A model generated the notes under the pieces. It had not been told where the DNA came from. It did no database searches and worked only from the letters and a program-made list of their open reading frames with translations. From Neobacillus ginsengisoli (lineage in GTDB: Bacteria; Bacillota; Bacilli; Bacillales_B; DSM-18226): a stretch of DNA of 64,000 bases. Where the stretch lies: the NCBI RefSeq assembly GCF_030813055.1, contig NZ_JAUSTW010000003.1, forward strand, positions 62,001 through 126,000, read 5' to 3'. Positions 53,124-62,411 of this stretch are shown here, piece after piece (within the stretch, counting starts at the first letter, position 1; each line of letters opens with the position of its first letter). The position numbers were made by a program, and so were the translations under genes.

Positions 53124-54269
53124 TTACATCATCAATTGGCTGGCCCCATATAATTCCACCCAATCACTGACGTTATTTTTAATGTTGAAGCCACGATTGG
53201 ACACCCTATCATAAATCAGATCATCGTCAGGTCTTGCCATTAGTATTGATTCTTTAATCTTATTGCACCAACTATCCAAACTCTCATCAAGATTGACAAA
53301 GGATGTTAAACCTAAGCCCATATCTGTAGCTTTAGGGACTGTATCTGCAATGACACATGGGGTTCCAGAGCATTGTGCTTCTATTGTAACAATGCCAAAG
53401 CCTTCGAATTTTGAAGGAAATAGAAATACATCGAAAGCCTTCATTAATTTAGGGATATCTGACCTAACTCCTAGAAACCTTATATGATTTAGTACTCCAA
53501 GCTTTGCCGCTTCTTTTTCAATATTAATTCTTAATGGCCCATCGCCAATTAATAAAGCAACATAATGATCGTCTTCCTCTATCAATTTTTTCAAAACCTT
53601 CAAAATAAAAAAATGATTTTTTGAATCTGAAAACCGTCCAACATGACCTATAATTTTTACATTACCCGATAAATTTAGTTCATTAATAACACTATTCCTT
53701 AAATTTGTTCTTGCCATAGTAAATTGTGCAATATCTACCCCATTCTTAAGAATACTTACTTTTCCTGTTTTTCCGATATTTTGACCAAATAAGAACTGTG
53801 CGGCTTCTAAACTGCAGCTACAGTAATTTGTCGCCGATATCTTTATTAAAGAGCGAAGTATGATTAGGGTGACCCAACTCTTGAAACTTTTTGCTTTTGA
53901 CCAGTTATTACTGTGTGAATGACAGATTCTTTTGTTGATACCAGCTATTTTTGCTGCTAAAGCTGGAAACCCGCCTTGATAGTCTGTATGTGAATGAACC
54001 GCGATATAGGAGTTAGAATTCATAATCTTAATTAAATTCTTTATATAGGAAAGTGGTCCAAGGTTTCCGAGACTAGGAATCTTATAGATTCTTCCTCCAA
54101 GTGTTAAAATTTCTTCATCGAAATCCCCTTTTTTATTCGAATGGGTTATGAAATCAAACTGTAATTTGGTTCTATCTAAATTTCTGTATATATTCATGAT
54201 TAAAGTTTCTGCGCCGCCACGTTCCATGGAGCTAACAATGTGTAAAATCCTTTTAGGTTCCTTTTCCAT
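53124..54269 (-). CDS. Family-4 glycosyltransferase, EpsF-like (a)
   Basis: A 381-residue GT-B glycosyltransferase with ILHIVSSMERGGAETLIMNI, ICHSHSNNW, GHVGRFSDSKNHFFIL and FLFPSKFEGFGIVTIEAQ. It resembles EpsF of Bacillus subtilis, as does the enzyme at 56319. It adds a sugar to the repeat unit on the inner membrane face. It follows the EpsG-like gene by 24 bases. Confidence 0.86.
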   Translation of the reverse strand: MEKEPKRILHIVSSMERGGAETLIMNIYRNLDRTKLQFDFITHSNKKGDFDEEILTLGGRIYKIPSLGNLGPLSYIKNLIKIMNSNSYIAVHSHTDYQGGFPALAAKIAGINKRICHSHSNNWSKAKSFKSWVTLIILRSLIKISATNYCSCSLEAAQFLFGQNIGKTGKVSILKNGVDIAQFTMARTNLRNSVINELNLSGNVKIIGHVGRFSDSKNHFFILKVLKKLIEEDDHYVALLIGDGPLRINIEKEAAKLGVLNHIRFLGVRSDIPKLMKAFDVFLFPSKFEGFGIVTIEAQCSGTPCVIADTVPKATDMGLGLTSFVNLDESLDSWCNKIKESILMARPDDDLIYDRVSNRGFNIKNNVSDWVELYGASQLMM

Positions 54270-54293
54270 TTCATCAACTCCATGTTTTTTCTA

Positions 54294-55361
54294 TCAGATA
54301 TAATTACTTTGGTAAATAATATTTAAAGATTTAACACTCTCATAATAATAATAAATCAAATAACAGACCAAAATGAGATAATAGACAACCCTTTGATCTT
54401 TCTGATTAAAAAGCTTTACGATCCATGAAATTAAAATTAATTGATATAATTCGAAATAAATCGAAAATCGTGCAAATATCCAGTTTTGTGTTGAAACTAT
54501 CATAAATATAAACCCTATAATCGACATATTTACAATATAATCACTCTCTGGGAAAATCCCCCTGAGTTTTTCCCTTCCAAAATAAGAAATTATAATGGGT
54601 ACCCCAAATACTGCTACCCTTAGAGTGTTTGCGCCGCCTTCATTAAAATTCTGGTAGTGTCCATACTCGGTGTCCTTAATGGCCGAAAATAGTACGGATG
54701 AAAATTTATCAAATCCCAAAACTATGAGTACAGAGAGACCTAAAAGGATAAAAGTAGCCTTTGACCAAGCTCTATACCTAGATAAAAAATAAATGGGTAT
54801 TAAAACTAATGCACTTTCATGGAATGTGGATGCAAAAAGAACAACCAAGATGTATCTTTTCCAACTTCCATCAATTAGAAATTTAGTTGCAGTAAAAACT
54901 ATTGCTGCAGCTAGACATTCCCTTATTCCATTCATCGAAACTAAAAACCAACCACCTGTAATATAAACATACGTACTTAGCTCAAACATTCTTGAGTATT
55001 TATACAAAACAATAATAATCAGTACATTGGTAATGATTGCAGTAGTTAATAGTAAAATTTGTGGATCACTTGAATACCTCTTTAAGATCATTTGTAAAAT
55101 TCCAAAACCGATTTCTTTTTGAGATTTAACAAAGTCCCAAGTATAATTATTTATTTCAAATGAATGCTTGTAAAAGTAAGTATCCCCAATGTTAGATCGT
55201 AAACCGGAAATCACCGCTAATGAAAACAAAACACCAAAAGCTAGAAATTTATTTGGTTTAATGGACATTGGATATATTGTTGCATATGTTGTAACGGCGA
55301 AGTATCTTGAAAAAAAGGACAACATAAAAACTATGGCAAGGTTAATCCATAGGATAGTCAT
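54294..55361 (-). CDS. epsG: EpsG-family polysaccharide polymerase (Wzy-like)
   Basis: A 355-residue integral membrane protein with about 10 helices, of the EpsG family. It shows the family signatures GLRSNIGDTYFYKHSF near residue 52 and the TFHESALVLIPIYFL segment. It is thought to polymerise repeat units at the outer face of the membrane, as Wzy does. The combination with a Wzm/Wzt exporter in the same locus is unusual. The symbol is by family and position, not by proof of function. Confidence 0.82.
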   Translation of the reverse strand: MTILWINLAIVFMLSFFSRYFAVTTYATIYPMSIKPNKFLAFGVLFSLAVISGLRSNIGDTYFYKHSFEINNYTWDFVKSQKEIGFGILQMILKRYSSDPQILLLTTAIITNVLIIIVLYKYSRMFELSTYVYITGGWFLVSMNGIRECLAAAIVFTATKFLIDGSWKRYILVVLFASTFHESALVLIPIYFLSRYRAWSKATFILLGLSVLIVLGFDKFSSVLFSAIKDTEYGHYQNFNEGGANTLRVAVFGVPIIISYFGREKLRGIFPESDYIVNMSIIGFIFMIVSTQNWIFARFSIYFELYQLILISWIVKLFNQKDQRVVYYLILVCYLIYYYYESVKSLNIIYQSNYI

Positions 55362-55428
55362 AAATTATTTCCTTTCAGAGGTACTTTTTCTTTTGGTTAT
55401 CATCAAAAAACATGCTTAAATTAATAAT

Positions 55429-56322
55429 TCAGACAGTCCTTGTTTTAGTTGAAATATATAAAAATAATAAAATACCAAATGGGATTGCCAAAAATGTATG
55501 AATTTTGTATGGGGTTTCGCTTAAAAATCTCCAATTATTGCTCATTAAACTGCTCGAGACAAAATGAATTGCTTGCCTAAACTTAAATGATGAACTCGTA
55601 AAAGGTAATTTCATTAACTCTTTACGATAAAAAGCGAATCCCCTAGGGTTCTTTCGGTACTGATTAAACATATTTAAAGATGACCCATCAGGGAGGTACT
55701 CAACACAACAAAGCACTTCATTCATTAACAACATTTCATACTCTTTATCAAGCATATAATATTTATAAGCTAGCCCAACATATTTCTCGTTATTAAATAT
55801 TGGATAAGGATATTTCCTGGTTAGATCAGTGCGATAGACAAGCTTTTTATCCCCACTAACACCATGCTTATAATAAAGATCAAACAATGTAGATTTTATA
55901 ATGTCTTTTGGTAATTTTGTCCCTATGATTCTATCATCGCTATCTGCATCAAGACCGATGATACCACTTACTTTTTCACTTCCAAATTTACTCCAAAAAT
56001 TTACTATCTTTTCAACTGCTTTCTCTGGCATATAATCATCCGAATCAATACAAACATTTAATTCTGTATCAATAAGTTCATAGGCTGTATTGTGCGCACC
56101 ATGCATTCCCTGGTTTTCTTGCCTATGATATTTAATTTCAATCTTATTCTCCTTAATCCAGCTATTTACTAATTCCAATGTATTATCGGTTGAGCCATCA
56201 TCAATGATTAACCAAACAAAATCAGTACATGTTTGATTAAGAAGGCTTTGATAACAGTTATTAAGGCAATATGCTCGATTATATGTCGGAGTAAAGACCG
56301 TTAGCTTTTTCAAAAAAATCAC
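55429..56322 (-). CDS. Family-2 glycosyltransferase (c)
   Basis: A 297-residue GT2 enzyme: LTVFTPTYNRAYCL, IIDDGSTDNTLELV and the metal-binding NVCIDSDDYM near residue 94. The C-terminal part ends with a hydrophobic stretch (FLAIPFGILLFLYIS) that probably anchors it to the membrane. The GTG start overlaps the TGA of the upstream gene; a TTG three codons later has GGGGTG at a better distance. It occupies the place of epsE-like genes, but I see no basis to call it the flagellar clutch. Confidence 0.86.
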   Translation of the reverse strand: MIFLKKLTVFTPTYNRAYCLNNCYQSLLNQTCTDFVWLIIDDGSTDNTLELVNSWIKENKIEIKYHRQENQGMHGAHNTAYELIDTELNVCIDSDDYMPEKAVEKIVNFWSKFGSEKVSGIIGLDADSDDRIIGTKLPKDIIKSTLFDLYYKHGVSGDKKLVYRTDLTRKYPYPIFNNEKYVGLAYKYYMLDKEYEMLLMNEVLCCVEYLPDGSSLNMFNQYRKNPRGFAFYRKELMKLPFTSSSFKFRQAIHFVSSSLMSNNWRFLSETPYKIHTFLAIPFGILLFLYISTKTRTV

Positions 56323-57425
56323 CCCGAAATACTTAAATAAAATTCTTCAATATTCCCCGCTGTTTCTTTAATATCATATCCTTGTATTGAAATTGAATTT
56401 GAAGCAATCCTTCTGTTGAATCCTATAGGTTCAATTCCTTTTATTTTTTGTACCCACTGTTTTAGATCTGTTAGCGGAATGAAATCTACTAAATTACAAC
56501 CAAGATCCACTTCCTGTGAAATATTATCTGATATTAAGCAAGGTAATCCAGCGCCCTGTGCTTCTATCAATGAGACAGGCAATCCTTCATGCAAAGATGG
56601 GAATACTAATACATCAAAAGCTTGGAGTAAACGATGTATATCACTTCGAATTCCAACAAACTTTACCTTGTCTACTAAGTTTAGGTCCCTTACTTGTTTC
56701 TCAATATCAACTCTTAATGGCCCGTCACCAACTAATATCAATACAGAATCATTGTTAATTTGGCTGAAATTCGAAAATATTTCAATAAGGAAGTGATGAT
56801 TTTTTTGATGTGCAAATCTTCCTATATGGCCTATTACAAATTGGTTAGTAAGATTTAGTTCTTCCCGTATTTCTTTTCTTATTTTAGGAGAGTAGGCAAA
56901 TTTTTCACTCTCAATCCCGTTTTTTAAGATTTTTGCAGAGTTTGATTTTCCTGTAAATAACCAATCAGCCGCTTTATTTGAACAGGCAAATAAATTGGTG
57001 GCGCTTGTTAAAATGTATTTCCCTATATACCATTTATAAACTCTTGCTGCAAATCCTCCCTCACTGCTAGTGTTATGACTATGTGAAATTCGAATTGGGA
57101 TTCCTGCCCTTTTGGCTGAGCGAAGAACCAATCCAGTCATCTTATCCATGTGTGAGTGGACAATTTTATATTGATTATTTGCAGAAAAAAAATGATCTAA
57201 CTCATTCACATATTTGAAATGGCCAACATCCGAAATGTAAGGAATTCTATGGACATTACCACCCATTTTTAGTATTTCGGAATCGAATACACCTTCTTTA
57301 CATGTCAAAAAGTCAAATTGAACCTTAGAGCGATCTATATTCCGATACAGATTCATGATCAACGTTTCTGCACCGCCCCTGTTCATATTGACAACAACAT
57401 GCAATATCCTTAATGGACTGCCCAC
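56319..57425 (-). CDS. Family-4 glycosyltransferase, EpsF-like (b)
   Basis: A 368-residue GT-B enzyme closely related to the one at 53124: ILHVVVNMNRGGAETLIMNLYR, ISHSHNTSS, GHIGRFAHQKNHHFLI, and VFPSLHEGLPVSLIEAQG. It adds one of the sugars of the repeat. It overlaps the EpsD-like gene by 16 bases and the next gene by 4, so all three are translated together. Confidence 0.87.
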   Translation of the reverse strand: MGSPLRILHVVVNMNRGGAETLIMNLYRNIDRSKVQFDFLTCKEGVFDSEILKMGGNVHRIPYISDVGHFKYVNELDHFFSANNQYKIVHSHMDKMTGLVLRSAKRAGIPIRISHSHNTSSEGGFAARVYKWYIGKYILTSATNLFACSNKAADWLFTGKSNSAKILKNGIESEKFAYSPKIRKEIREELNLTNQFVIGHIGRFAHQKNHHFLIEIFSNFSQINNDSVLILVGDGPLRVDIEKQVRDLNLVDKVKFVGIRSDIHRLLQAFDVLVFPSLHEGLPVSLIEAQGAGLPCLISDNISQEVDLGCNLVDFIPLTDLKQWVQKIKGIEPIGFNRRIASNSISIQGYDIKETAGNIEEFYLSISG

Positions 57426-58561
57426 ATTGCATCCTCCATTTCATCCATATACAATCTATAAATATCGCTTTTTTCCTCAAGGATTTTATTTATGCTATAC
57501 CTCGTAAGGATCAGGTTACGTCCATGTAATCCAAGCTCATATTTTAGATTCCTATTTCTTGCAAGAAGCTTTATCTTATTTGAAAACTCCACTGAATTAT
57601 TCTTAATAATAAAACCATTTTTGCTATTTTCTATTAGTTCTTTATGCCCTCTATTTTCATTTGCGATAACCGGCAATCCGCAGGCCATCGCTTCCATAAT
57701 ATTCACTGGAAGTCCCTCACGAAAACTCGACCCAACTGCTGCGTCACACATTTTTAAAAGCTCCTCAATATCATCCCGATAACCGAGAAAGTCAACCATC
57801 CCATCAACACCTAACGTAACGGCATGTTCTTGACATTCCTTTAATAAGGGCCCATTTCCTGCGAGTAAGAGCTTCATATTCGGCACCTCATTTTTAATTA
57901 CGGCTAAGGATTCAATAAGCAGCTTTTGGTTTTTATTTTTGTTAAATTCAGCAGCATAAAACATTAAAAACTCACTTGTTTTATACCCTTGAGCTTTTCT
58001 AATAATATCCTTTTGATCTTTTTCTATTGGTTTAAACATCTCCGTATTAATGCCGACACCATGAACATGCTTGATTGATTCAGCCTTAAATCGATGTTTG
58101 TTTGCCAGATTAAAATCCTCCTGATTGATCGTAATCAAACAATCTGTAAACCTGGAAAGAAACTTTTCAATCGGATAATATAGAATCCAGTTAGCTATAG
58201 GTGCGCCTTTACAAAAGTGAAAGCCATGGGCAGTATAAATGACCTTAGTCCCATTCTTTCTTGCCATTCTTGCAGCTAACCGAGTGAGCACTCCACCCAT
58301 TGGTGTGTGGCAATGAATAATCTTATATTGATGTTTATTTATAATTTCTTTAAGCTCTTTGTAAGCTACTAAATTCATTTTGTTCAACGGAGATCTTTGA
58401 ATGGGAATATTAAATTTTCTGTCTACATACGGTAGCTTCAAATCTCCATTTGCTGCAACATGAACCTCCCACCCTTGCTCCTTAAACCACTTCAAATATG
58501 GAAGGTGGAAGGCTTTGAAGTGGAAATCCACTGTGGCACAAAAAAGCACTTTTTTAGGCAT
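57410..58561 (-). CDS. epsD: Glycosyltransferase EpsD
   Basis: A 383-residue GT-B (family 4) glycosyltransferase with the EpsD-type start: TVDFHFKAFHLPYLKWF, then EVHVAANGDLKLPY and HCHTPMGGVLTRLAAR. The donor-site part has FYAAEFNKNKNQKLLIESL and SFREGLPVNIMEAMACGLP. In EpsC-D type loci it adds the second sugar to the lipid-linked first one. The ATG at 58561 follows GGAGGTG by 6 bases; an upstream GTG is within that site. Confidence 0.88.
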   Translation of the reverse strand: MPKKVLFCATVDFHFKAFHLPYLKWFKEQGWEVHVAANGDLKLPYVDRKFNIPIQRSPLNKMNLVAYKELKEIINKHQYKIIHCHTPMGGVLTRLAARMARKNGTKVIYTAHGFHFCKGAPIANWILYYPIEKFLSRFTDCLITINQEDFNLANKHRFKAESIKHVHGVGINTEMFKPIEKDQKDIIRKAQGYKTSEFLMFYAAEFNKNKNQKLLIESLAVIKNEVPNMKLLLAGNGPLLKECQEHAVTLGVDGMVDFLGYRDDIEELLKMCDAAVGSSFREGLPVNIMEAMACGLPVIANENRGHKELIENSKNGFIIKNNSVEFSNKIKLLARNRNLKYELGLHGRNLILTRYSINKILEEKSDIYRLYMDEMEDAMWAVH

Positions 58562-58593
58562 TTTTATCACCTCCTATTATCTTTTTGTACGAA

Positions 58594-59475
58594 TTATTCC
58601 TTAATTAGCTCTTTATTCAGTACAGATGATAAATAATCTAACAATTGATTCCTCAAATCATCACGTTGTAATGCAAATTCAATACTTGTTTGAATGAAGC
58701 CCATTTTTTCACCGACATCGTATCTGACACCTTCAAAATCATAAGCGTAAACAGCTTCGTATAAATTCAAAGCAGCTATTGCATCAGTAAGCTGAATTTC
58801 TCCACCAGCTCCGGGTTCCTGTTTACCTAATATTTCGAAAATTTTCGGACTTAAAATATATCGGCCAAGAATAGCAAGATTAGAGGGTGCCTCTTCTTGT
58901 TTTGGTTTTTCTACTAAACTATTAACACTATAAAAACGTTCGTTAATAAAATTACCGTCAACAATTCCATACCTCGATACTTCACTTTCTTCAACTGTTT
59001 GCACACCAAGGATAGAAGCATTGTATCTTTCATATTGATCCATCATTTGTCTTAAACAAGGTTTATCTGCTTGCACAATATCATCACCCAAAAGGACGGC
59101 AAATGGTTCATCGCCAATAAACTTTCTCGCACACCAAATGGCATGACCTAATCCTTTCGGTTCCTTTTGACGAATATAATGGATGTCAACCAACTTCGAT
59201 GATTTTTGAACCTCATCTAATAAGGCAAATTTCCCTTTTTCATATAGGTTTTGTTCTAGTTCAAAAGAGTTGTCAAAATGATCTTCAATCGCTCTTTTGC
59301 CTTTACCGGTGACGATAATAATATCCTCAATCCCTGACTCTACTGCTTCTTCCACAATATATTGGATAGTCGGTTTATCAACTATTGGTAGCATTTCTTT
59401 AGGCATTGCTTTAGTTGCAGGAAGAAACCTCGTACCTAGTCCTGCTGCTGGTATAATTGCTTTTCTAACTTTCAT
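58594..59475 (-). CDS. galU: UTP-glucose-1-phosphate uridylyltransferase
   Basis: A 293-residue nucleotidyltransferase that makes UDP-glucose from UTP and glucose-1-phosphate, supplying galE and the transferases. Motifs: [32 protein letters not shown], and LLGDDIV with the metal-binding aspartates. The ATG at 59475 has AAAGGAGTG upstream; the GTG three codons earlier is within it. It lies between epsC (20 bases) and epsD (32 bases). Confidence 0.94.
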   Translation of the reverse strand: MKVRKAIIPAAGLGTRFLPATKAMPKEMLPIVDKPTIQYIVEEAVESGIEDIIIVTGKGKRAIEDHFDNSFELEQNLYEKGKFALLDEVQKSSKLVDIHYIRQKEPKGLGHAIWCARKFIGDEPFAVLLGDDIVQADKPCLRQMMDQYERYNASILGVQTVEESEVSRYGIVDGNFINERFYSVNSLVEKPKQEEAPSNLAILGRYILSPKIFEILGKQEPGAGGEIQLTDAIAALNLYEAVYAYDFEGVRYDVGEKMGFIQTSIEFALQRDDLRNQLLDYLSSVLNKELIKE

Positions 59476-59494
59476 TACATACACTCCTTTAAAT

Positions 59495-61315
59495 CTAGAC
59501 CGATAATATTTGTTGAGGCATTACTTTTTTATTGGCTAGTTCCAAAAGCCTTTCTCTAATTTCCTCTTTTTCCAGAACTGAATAGGTTGTTATTATTTCT
59601 TCTATTTCCGCTAAAAAAAGTTCAGATGTCTTTCCAATATAAATTTTCGGATAGATTTGTTGATCTTTAACTTCATCTTCTTTTAATAATTCTTCAAATA
59701 ACTTTTCCCCAGGTCTCATTCCTGTGAATTCAATCCCTATTTCTTCAATGGAATTGCCCGAGAGTTTTATTAAATTCTTAGCCAAATCTACAATTTTCAC
59801 TGGATCCCCCATATCTAATACGAAGATCTCCCCCCCCTTGGCAAGAGCCCCAGCTTGAAGGACCAACCTCGATGCTTCAGGAATCGTCATAAAGTAACGA
59901 ACCATTTCAGGGTGGGTAACCGTGACGGGTCCACCTTTTTCAATCTGTCTTTTAAATAATGGGATAACACTCCCTCTACTCCCTAATACATTCCCAAAAC
60001 GTACCGCAACAAATTTTGTATCACTAATTTTATCCATGTTTTGGATAATCATTTCCGCAAGCCTTTTTGTTGACCCCATTACACTTGTTGGATTTACTGC
60101 TTTATCAGTTGAAATCATCACAAACGTCTTAACCCCATGCCAACTTGCTGCTTTTGCCGCATTCATTGTTCCAATTAAGTTATTTTTGACCGCTTCTTCT
60201 GGGTTACCTTCCATTAAAGGAACATGCTTATGAGCAGCAGCATGATAAACCGCATCTGGTTGATATGTACTCATAACCATCATCATCTTCTTTTCATCTT
60301 GTAAATCGGCAATAACTGGAACAAATTCAATTCCTGAATTTTTATATGTCTCTTTCAATTCCATCTCAATGGAATAAATGCTATTTTCACCATGGCCTAA
60401 TAGGATAAGCTTTTTGGGATTAAAATTTGCTATTTGTCGGCAAATTTCCGATCCAATGGAGCCACCAGCACCGGTTACTAGAACAACTTTATCCTTAATA
60501 TAGCCTGAGATACTATCAATATCTAATTCCACAGGATCCCTTCCTAATAAATCCTCAACCTGCACGTCGCGAAATTGTTTAACTGATACTTTTCCTGTCA
60601 TCAGATCCTCAAGCATTGGAAGAATTTGCGTTTTTGCGTGGGTCTTTATGCATTCCTGAAAAATGGTATTTAACTCTTTTTTACTCAATGATGGAATGGC
60701 GATAACAATGTTATCTATATCTAGCTCATTGACAGTTGCCTCGATTTCTGTAATACCGCCACGGACAGGAATTCCTAAAATATCCAGGCCATGCTTTTTA
60801 TCATCATCATCAATAAATCCAACTGGAAAAAGGTCAGCCTCGTTATTTTTTTTTAGTTGTCTTGCAACCATCATCCCTGCAGAACCTGCACCAACAATGA
60901 GTGTTCTCTTTTTGTTCTCTATCTTAAAAAGGTAGGAATCCCTAAACATTCTCCAACAGAAACGAGATCCACCTATAAGAGACATATTGAGTAACCAAGT
61001 TACGATAAGTAGTCGAAACTGTGTTTTTTGAAGTAATAGTTGTTGTACAACTGCAGCAATAAGAATTGTAAATGTTACAACCTTTAAAATAATTAATAAT
61101 TCACCAACACTGGCATATTCCCAGGCCTTTTTGTATAGTTTGAATTTAATTGAAAGGAAATGGTGACAGAGTAAAATAACTACAGAGCTTAGTGCGATTG
61201 GATATGTAATAACATAAAAAGTTCCGTTTACTAAAAAACGACTAAAAAAAATAGCGGTTAAAACAATACATGAATCAATAATGATAAATAATGATAGCCT
61301 TTGGCGATACGTCAT
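59495..61315 (-). CDS. epsC: UDP-sugar 4,6-dehydratase EpsC
   Basis: A 606-residue membrane-bound short-chain dehydrogenase of the FlaA1/PglF/CapD type. Four N-terminal helices (about residues 10-115), a first Rossmann domain ([16 protein letters not shown]) and the catalytic second Rossmann domain ([16 protein letters not shown]) are visible. The [20 protein letters not shown] motif carries the Thr/Asp/Lys set of the family; methionine replaces the usual tyrosine, as is normal here. It converts UDP-GlcNAc to the 4-keto-6-deoxy sugar used by EpsN. It is preceded by a 46-codon gene. Confidence 0.94.
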   Translation of the reverse strand: MTYRQRLSLFIIIDSCIVLTAIFFSRFLVNGTFYVITYPIALSSVVILLCHHFLSIKFKLYKKAWEYASVGELLIILKVVTFTILIAAVVQQLLLQKTQFRLLIVTWLLNMSLIGGSRFCWRMFRDSYLFKIENKKRTLIVGAGSAGMMVARQLKKNNEADLFPVGFIDDDDKKHGLDILGIPVRGGITEIEATVNELDIDNIVIAIPSLSKKELNTIFQECIKTHAKTQILPMLEDLMTGKVSVKQFRDVQVEDLLGRDPVELDIDSISGYIKDKVVLVTGAGGSIGSEICRQIANFNPKKLILLGHGENSIYSIEMELKETYKNSGIEFVPVIADLQDEKKMMMVMSTYQPDAVYHAAAHKHVPLMEGNPEEAVKNNLIGTMNAAKAASWHGVKTFVMISTDKAVNPTSVMGSTKRLAEMIIQNMDKISDTKFVAVRFGNVLGSRGSVIPLFKRQIEKGGPVTVTHPEMVRYFMTIPEASRLVLQAGALAKGGEIFVLDMGDPVKIVDLAKNLIKLSGNSIEEIGIEFTGMRPGEKLFEELLKEDEVKDQQIYPKIYIGKTSELFLAEIEEIITTYSVLEKEEIRERLLELANKKVMPQQILSV

Positions 61316-61352
61316 ACTTTCCCTCCTTTAAGAAAGCTTTACATTACATCTA

Positions 61353-61493
61353 CTAATCTACTTTAAGACTTCTTAATTTGATTGCATTTTCAATTAATTG
61401 CCTAATTTCTTCGAGCTGTTCCTTCGTCGCATCCTGTTTTATGTATCTAATAGCCTTTTTGATTGATTTTGGGTAATGATCAATATTTTTCAT
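61353..61493 (-). CDS. 46-residue protein between EAR RNA and epsC, unknown
   Basis: A short gene with a strong AAGGAG ribosome binding site and ATG at 61493, ending in TAG at 61353. The product begins MKNIDHYPKSIKKAIRYI, is lysine- and glutamate-rich, and is predicted to be helical through the middle (KEQLEEIRQLIENAIK). It has no membrane segment. Its ribosome binding site touches the T run of the hairpin that follows the EAR element, so its translation depends on read-through. I do not recognise a family; a resemblance to SinI was considered and rejected. Confidence 0.65.
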   Translation of the reverse strand: MKNIDHYPKSIKKAIRYIKQDATKEQLEEIRQLIENAIKLRSLKVD

Positions 61494-61507
61494 TCTTTCA
61501 TCTCCTT

Positions 61508-61557
61508 AAAAAGGTTAATTATTTGAACTTCGTAAAGAACAAATAATTAACCTTTTT
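61508..61557 (-). terminator. Long terminator-like hairpin after the EAR element
   Basis: A perfect 18-bp stem (AAAAAGGTTAATTATTTG and its complement) with a 14-base loop and a T run, directly before the ribosome binding site of the 46-codon gene. It would stop transcription between epsB and epsC unless overcome. Confidence 0.8.
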
Positions 61558-61567
61558 AATAATAAAA

Positions 61568-61672
61568 TCGGGCATCTAACCCGTCCTCACGTCACACTCT
61601 CGACGACTAGCGTCTAAGGCTTTGGACCCACAGCATGACCGAGTGCCTCCATTGATAATGGAAAGGAGACAT
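61568..61672 (-). ncRNA. EAR (eps-associated RNA, epsC RNA) antitermination element
   Basis: The 105 or so bases between epsB and epsC contain the structured elements expected of the EAR RNA: a CCATT-ATC-AATGG hairpin (61640-61672), the pair CACTC/GAGTG joining a multi-branched middle part, and CGGG-TTAGATG-CCCG at the 3' side (61569-61583). In Bacillus subtilis the EAR element lies at the same place and allows RNA polymerase to pass terminators within the long eps operon. The match here is by position, size and structure; I could not compute a covariance score. Confidence 0.75.
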
Positions 61673-61754
61673 TACCAAACTATTAAAAGATACAAATTCG
61701 TCCCCAATAAAGAACGTCAAAACAAAAAAATATACACTGATTTATTCGTTGGTT

Positions 61755-62411
61755 TTATTGATTGAAAACTACTCCAACCAACCTTGCCTTGGCAAAATCT
61801 AACACTTTCTTTGCCTCTTTGGCTTTTTCAATCTTTGTTTTGCCATTCTGCATGACCAATACCACACCATCACATTGCTGCACTAAAAGTTTGGTATCCG
61901 TAACATCAAGCACTGCGTTAGAATCAATTAATATCACATCATAGGATTGTAAGGCATAATTGAGTAATTCCTGCATCATGTTTGATCCTAATAATTCAAC
62001 TGGATTATGCGGAATGAATCCGCTTGTTAATACGTCTAACCTGCCAATTTCGGTATGATTAATAGCTTCTTCAAATGAGGACTTACCTGTTAGAACTTCT
62101 GTCAACCCATTAGAATTAGGAAGTTTAAAAAAGGAATGCAAAGAAGGATTTCTTAAATTTGCATCGATTAAAAGGACCCTTTCCTTTTGCTGAGCCATCG
62201 AAACGGCTAAATTAGCAGAAGTAGTCGATTTTCCTTCCCCTTCACTTGGAGAGGTAATTAAGAACTTTCGGCCTTTTTGCTCAGCAATTGAAAATTTAAT
62301 ATTTGTTTGAATCGTCCGAAACTGCTCAGATATGATGGATTCAGGAAAAGAATAGGTAATTAATGTTCTTTTTTTTGTTTCAGCCAATGTCTTTCGTTTA
62401 TTTATAACCAA
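61755..62411 (-). CDS. epsB: Tyrosine-kinase-type chain-length regulator EpsB (CpsD/CapB family)
   Basis: A 218-residue BY-kinase: Walker A in TSPSEGEGKSTTSANLA, Walker A' in VLLIDANLRNPSLH, and Walker B in DVILIDSNAV. It acts with the membrane protein EpsA to set chain length and export. Unusually, the C-terminal tyrosine cluster of the family is missing; the protein stops at ARLVGVVFNQ, so autophosphorylation in the usual way seems impossible. The TTG at 62411 has AAGGGGTG upstream; the in-frame GTG at 62420 lies within it. It overlaps epsA. Confidence 0.87.
   Translation of the reverse strand: MVINKRKTLAETKKRTLITYSFPESIISEQFRTIQTNIKFSIAEQKGRKFLITSPSEGEGKSTTSANLAVSMAQQKERVLLIDANLRNPSLHSFFKLPNSNGLTEVLTGKSSFEEAINHTEIGRLDVLTSGFIPHNPVELLGSNMMQELLNYALQSYDVILIDSNAVLDVTDTKLLVQQCDGVVLVMQNGKTKIEKAKEAKKVLDFAKARLVGVVFNQ

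Noticed and set aside
55429..56322. EpsE-type flagellar clutch
   Set aside because: It is a family-2 glycosyltransferase at the right place, but its start (FTPTYNRAYCL) is not closer to EpsE than to other GT2 enzymes; motility function cannot be inferred.
61353..61493. SinI-type anti-repressor for the 46-residue protein
   Set aside because: SinI has a helix related to the C-terminal part of SinR (EW..LM.EA.E..). The product here shows no such pattern, so only a general small protein is called.
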